Positions 4,562 through 7,887 of a stretch of 7,887 nucleotides of DNA are shown one piece after another. This DNA is from Treponema sp. Lineage in GTDB: Bacteria > Spirochaetota > Spirochaetia > Treponematales > Breznakiellaceae. The stretch covers positions 1-7,887 of the forward strand of contig JAISPY010000253.1 in NCBI GenBank assembly GCA_031274565.1, given 5' to 3'. Made by a program: the position numbers and the translations under genes. Position 1 is the stretch's first letter. Each line of letters begins with the position of its first letter. The notes under the pieces are model-generated. The model did no database searches and was not told where the DNA came from. It saw only the letters and a program-made list of their open reading frames with translations.

Positions 4562-7500
4562 CTAAAAAATATACAATCTCATTTTGAATACTCCGGGCCG
4601 AAGGCGGTACTGTTCCAGGGTATCAGGACCGCAGGCCGCGGTTCCCACCCCCCGCTGGGCGCAGTCAATATTGAAAAAATAGTACCCTGCATTTCCGGCG
4701 GATAGGTCCTGTAAATCGCAGGTGTGGAGGGCGGCAAGCATATTCTCCTGGGTGTATCGGGAGCAGCTCATCTGAAGCGGTTTATCCGGCGCTATGCTTA
4801 TGGATTGCGGTTTGCCGGGGGGAACGTTTTTCCCCGTCAGCCGGATGGTCCTCACCCCCATCCGGTTGCCGTTTTCCTGGGGGACAATGTAGGGGACCTC
4901 AAAGCCGGCGGCAGCATGTTCATAGCGCCCCAAAAAGGCCCCAGTCCGGCGGTCGGGATAGGATTCATGGGGGCCTTGTCCAAGCCAGCTCAGGGTATCG
5001 TACCAGGCGGGAATTTTCGCGGTCAGGCCAACCCTGGGCAGCTCCGGCAGGGCAGGATCAAGATCAAAGGTAATCTCCAGGATCAGGGGATGATCTTCGC
5101 CGGGCGGTACCGTTACGCGGGTAAAGGAACCCAGCGGAGTATTTTCAAACCCCCCGGCGGCGTTTTCCCCCGCAAGCAAAACCGCTGTGTATTTTTCCGC
5201 CGTATACCCTTCCCAATTTACGGATTCGGTTTTTTCCTCCCCGCAGCGCAGGTGCAGCAGATCAAGATCCAGCCAGGGGTACATGGCCTTGTCTTTATAA
5301 TAAAAGGCCGCCGCCGGATCGCCCCGCAAATGGCGGTAGGTTTTCAAACCGTCGTTCTCCGTGGGAACCCGGAACAGGGAGGGCCTGAACCGCTCCGCTA
5401 GTTCCGCAAGGCCCGGATTGGCTTCCCTCCTTTGCCCGCCGCCGGAGCAAGTCCGGCGCTCCGGCAGGATGGGGAGGGTCTCCCGGAGGATCCGTTCCCC
5501 CTGGCCGATCACAAAACCTGCCCCGCCCCAGGGGACAGCGCTTTTCAGGCAGATATCGATGTGGATATAGCGGACGCCCCGGTGTTCCCGGAATGGTATA
5601 TTTTCCGGGATGGGGATCAGAATCTCCCCGGAGGCCCCCGGAGGCAGAGCCGGAAGCGGTTCCGTACCCCGGGCCGTAATTCCGCTTTCGGTCCGCAGCT
5701 CCCACTGGAGTTCAACGGCGTCAAGGGATGTAAAATCAAAACGGTTTTCCACGATAAAAGCATAGGGTTTTCCAGGAACCGGCTTGAGGCGCACCGGGGA
5801 GAATAATTGTTTGCACTCCGCCATAACCGGCTTAGGGCTTTGATCGGGAAACAGAATCCCATTCAGACAGAAATCATAATCCGTGGGATCATCCCCAAAG
5901 TCGCCGCCGTATTTCCAGTATTTTACGCCCTCTTCCGTAAAGGCTTCTATCCCCTGATCGATCCAGTCCCACATATACCCGCCCTGCAAGCCGCGGTGGG
6001 TTTCAATGGCCTCCCAGTAATCGGCAAGGCTGCCGTTGGAGTTGCCCATGGCGTGGGAGTATTCGCACATGATCAGGGGGCGGTCGTCTTCGCGGTACGT
6101 CACAAAGTCAGTGATTAATGCTATTTCCGGGTACATGGGGGCGATAATATCCGTAATGCCCTTACCCCGGTTCAGAGAATCCAAGGTATAGGGCCCCTGC
6201 CCCCGCTCAGGGCGGACCGCGCCTTCGTAATGGACAGGCCGGCTTGGGTCGTAACGGCGTACCCAGGCGCCGCACAGGGTATTGTTACCGCCGTCACCGC
6301 TTTCATTGCCCAGGGACCAGATAATAACCGAGGGGTGGTTTTTGTCCCGCTCCACCATGCGCTGGACCCGGGAAATATAGGCGTAAGACCAGGCGGTGTC
6401 CCGGCAGAGCTGATCGTAGAAACAATGATGTTCGATATTCGCTTCATCGGTAAGGTAGATGCCGTAGCGATCGCAAAGCTCGTACCATCGCTCATCGTTG
6501 GGATAGTGGCTGGTTCTGACGGCGTTAAAATTATGCTGTTTCAGGAGTTTAATATCCCGTACCATAGATTCGACCGAAAGGGTTTTGCCGGTTTTTTCAT
6601 CATGCTCATGGCGGTTTACCCCTTTGATGAGCAGCGCCTTTTCGTTTATCAGCAATTCCCGCTTGGCTATACGGACGCTTCTGAAACCGATACAAAACGC
6701 GGCACTTTCAATATGGCGGCCTTCACGCCAAAGGCTGACGGTGAGTACATAGAGGGCCGGTGATTCATGGGACCAGACCGCCGGATCAGGCATGGTAAGG
6801 GCAGTCTCGGCGGTATTGGAATTAAGGCGGTAATTACACTGAAGGTTCAATTCTCCTCTTAGCAGCGGTTTGTTCTGTAAAATGTTTTGCATAACGGCTT
6901 GTACATCATCTTTTGAACGGGAGAGCGCAAAAGGGTAGAGCGTATATTGAATAATAAACGGGCTCTCTCCGGTATCGGCTATTGCCGCATTGCCGGTCCC
7001 CCGCCCCTGCGGCAGTTTGCCGCCTAAAGTAACGGCAAGGTCTATTATACCTTCCTTCTTCCCGGCTGTGTTATCGAAAACTTTTCCGGGGACAGCCTTT
7101 ATATCCTGTATATAGCTATGTTCGGTTGAATAAAGATAAACACTCCGGTGAATACCTCCAAACCACCACTGATCCTGATCTTCCATGTAACTCGCGTCGG
7201 AATAACGGATAACCTTGAGGCAAAGAGTATTTTCACCGTCTCCCGGGAGGAACGGGGTAATATCGTATTCCTGGGGAAGCCGGGTATCTTTTCCGGCCCC
7301 GGCAAAAACGCCGTTTACATATACGAGGCAGCAACTTTCCGCTGAGCCGATATGAAGCACGGTACGGCGGTTTTTCCATGCTGCCGGAAGGGTAAAAGTG
7401 CAGCGGTATAAACCGGTGGGATTTTGTTCCGGCGCACGGGGCGGAATATTATCAAAGGGCATCTGTACATTGGTATAATGGGGTTTGTCGAAGCGATTCC

Positions 7501-7867
7501 TCCCGGCGGAACCGCCGCCCTGGAGGGACCAGGTTCCGGGGACCCGGATAGAAGGCCAGCCGCCGATGTCAAATTCCGGCTTCGTCCATTGGGGAACGTC
7601 TTCCGTATTTTTATTTTCCCGCTGGCGAAGATCGTCCAGGGGATACTGATCATCCTGCGGATGATTGAGCAGCTTGAAAGACCAGGTCCCGTCTAAACAG
7701 AGATAAAATGGATTATCCGCCGGATTCCGATACTCCGGGCCGGCAACGGCATCGGCAAGGGCCGCTTCCGGCGAAGCGAACGGCAGCAGAGGGCTCCGCA
7801 TGGGGAGGCGGTTCAGTTCCTGGATTGCGGGGTTTTCCCAAATAGGGGCGATAGATTGATTTGACAT
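4562..7867 (-). CDS. lacZ: LacZ-type beta-galactosidase, glycoside hydrolase family 2
   Basis: This complete 1101-residue enzyme hydrolyses terminal beta-D-galactosides such as lactose or plant galactosides, with retention of configuration. No signal peptide is present, so it acts in the cytoplasm on imported sugar. It starts with the family-typical IWENPAIQELNRLP (9-22). The jelly-roll sugar-binding domain covers about 50-250 (VPGTWSLQG, YTNVQMPF, DQWWFGGIHRSVYL), an Ig-like domain 250-400, and the catalytic barrel about 405-690. The barrel has KGVNRHEHDEKTG (415-427), HNFNAVRTSHYPND (445-458), DEANIEHH (474-481), the acid/base Glu522 in WSLGNES and the nucleophile Glu602 in LIMCEYSHAMGNS. 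A second Ig-like domain (690-800) and the large C-terminal beta domain (about 825-1101: LFRVPTENDG, WLGQGPHESYPDRRTG, PYIVPQENGNR, SRYTQENM, FFNIDCAQRGVGTAACGP) follow. It is about 75 residues longer than E. coli LacZ, partly through a loop near 80-92, the segment 260-340 and a linker at 800-825. ATG 7867 is chosen because it gives the usual N-terminus; no ribosome binding site shows in the 20 bases upstream. Confidence 0.97.
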   Translation of the reverse strand: MSNQSIAPIWENPAIQELNRLPMRSPLLPFASPEAALADAVAGPEYRNPADNPFYLCLDGTWSFKLLNHPQDDQYPLDDLRQRENKNTEDVPQWTKPEFDIGGWPSIRVPGTWSLQGGGSAGRNRFDKPHYTNVQMPFDNIPPRAPEQNPTGLYRCTFTLPAAWKNRRTVLHIGSAESCCLVYVNGVFAGAGKDTRLPQEYDITPFLPGDGENTLCLKVIRYSDASYMEDQDQWWFGGIHRSVYLYSTEHSYIQDIKAVPGKVFDNTAGKKEGIIDLAVTLGGKLPQGRGTGNAAIADTGESPFIIQYTLYPFALSRSKDDVQAVMQNILQNKPLLRGELNLQCNYRLNSNTAETALTMPDPAVWSHESPALYVLTVSLWREGRHIESAAFCIGFRSVRIAKRELLINEKALLIKGVNRHEHDEKTGKTLSVESMVRDIKLLKQHNFNAVRTSHYPNDERWYELCDRYGIYLTDEANIEHHCFYDQLCRDTAWSYAYISRVQRMVERDKNHPSVIIWSLGNESGDGGNNTLCGAWVRRYDPSRPVHYEGAVRPERGQGPYTLDSLNRGKGITDIIAPMYPEIALITDFVTYREDDRPLIMCEYSHAMGNSNGSLADYWEAIETHRGLQGGYMWDWIDQGIEAFTEEGVKYWKYGGDFGDDPTDYDFCLNGILFPDQSPKPVMAECKQLFSPVRLKPVPGKPYAFIVENRFDFTSLDAVELQWELRTESGITARGTEPLPALPPGASGEILIPIPENIPFREHRGVRYIHIDICLKSAVPWGGAGFVIGQGERILRETLPILPERRTCSGGGQRREANPGLAELAERFRPSLFRVPTENDGLKTYRHLRGDPAAAFYYKDKAMYPWLDLDLLHLRCGEEKTESVNWEGYTAEKYTAVLLAGENAAGGFENTPLGSFTRVTVPPGEDHPLILEITFDLDPALPELPRVGLTAKIPAWYDTLSWLGQGPHESYPDRRTGAFLGRYEHAAAGFEVPYIVPQENGNRMGVRTIRLTGKNVPPGKPQSISIAPDKPLQMSCSRYTQENMLAALHTCDLQDLSAGNAGYYFFNIDCAQRGVGTAACGPDTLEQYRLRPGVFKMRLYIF

Positions 7868-7887
7868 AACGCAATCATAGGAATAGC

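Noticed and set aside
4724..5401. Open frame of 225 codons on the plus strand
   Set aside because: It lies opposite the LacZ C-terminal domain, which has clear family motifs throughout; its product is rich in Gly, Pro and Arg and resembles no family.
6230..6763. Open frame of 177 codons on the plus strand
   Set aside because: It is antisense to the LacZ catalytic domain, including both active-site Glu codons' neighbourhood, and arises from the GC-biased codon positions of that gene.

Overview
The window looks like chromosome of a spirochaete of the genus Treponema, most likely a gut lineage with moderate to high GC. This is inferred from the style of the genes: a surface protein joining a Listeria/Bacteroides-type repeat to BspA-like leucine-rich repeats and ending in an aromatic tail with GxYTY, a rhomboid starting with an RRPFRY-like segment, a secreted hypothetical of treponemal flavour, and a cytoplasmic LacZ-type beta-galactosidase suited to a plant-polysaccharide gut. 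No 16S or other marker is present, so the assignment is a judgement and not a proof.

Layout. (1) 1-1164, plus strand: 3' part of a BspA-like leucine-rich-repeat surface protein, open at the left edge. (2) 1165-1260: a GC-rich stretch with several inverted repeats that lead into a clear ribosome binding site. (3) 1261-1824, plus strand: beta subunit of an iron-sulphur (class I) fumarate hydratase, with no alpha subunit beside it, closed by a hairpin terminator. (4) 1870-2024: AT-rich spacer with a 41-base near-palindrome between convergent genes. (5) 2025-3652, minus strand: a tight three-gene unit, transcribed in the order rhomboid protease, secreted protein of unknown function, small DUF167/YggU-family protein, with a plausible promoter at 3688-3659. 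(6) 3707-4504: a dead insertion sequence with perfect 17-base terminal inverted repeats and a frameshifted, internally deleted transposase. (7) 4562-7867, minus strand: a complete 1101-residue GH2 beta-galactosidase. Its promoter lies beyond the right edge.

The genes do not form one pathway. The fumarase subunit belongs to central carbon metabolism. The rhomboid unit belongs to the cell envelope, with the DUF167 protein perhaps only co-transcribed. The beta-galactosidase processes imported galactosides. The surface protein probably takes part in adhesion or interaction. The insertion sequence sits between the last two units, 18 bases from the rhomboid promoter, and is no longer able to move itself.

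I found no convincing new multi-gene system. The parts most worth checking are the dead insertion sequence as a possible non-autonomous family, the divergent promoters whose -10 boxes leave almost no 5' leader, the lone fumarase beta subunit with a structured leader, and the unknown secreted protein coupled to the rhomboid.
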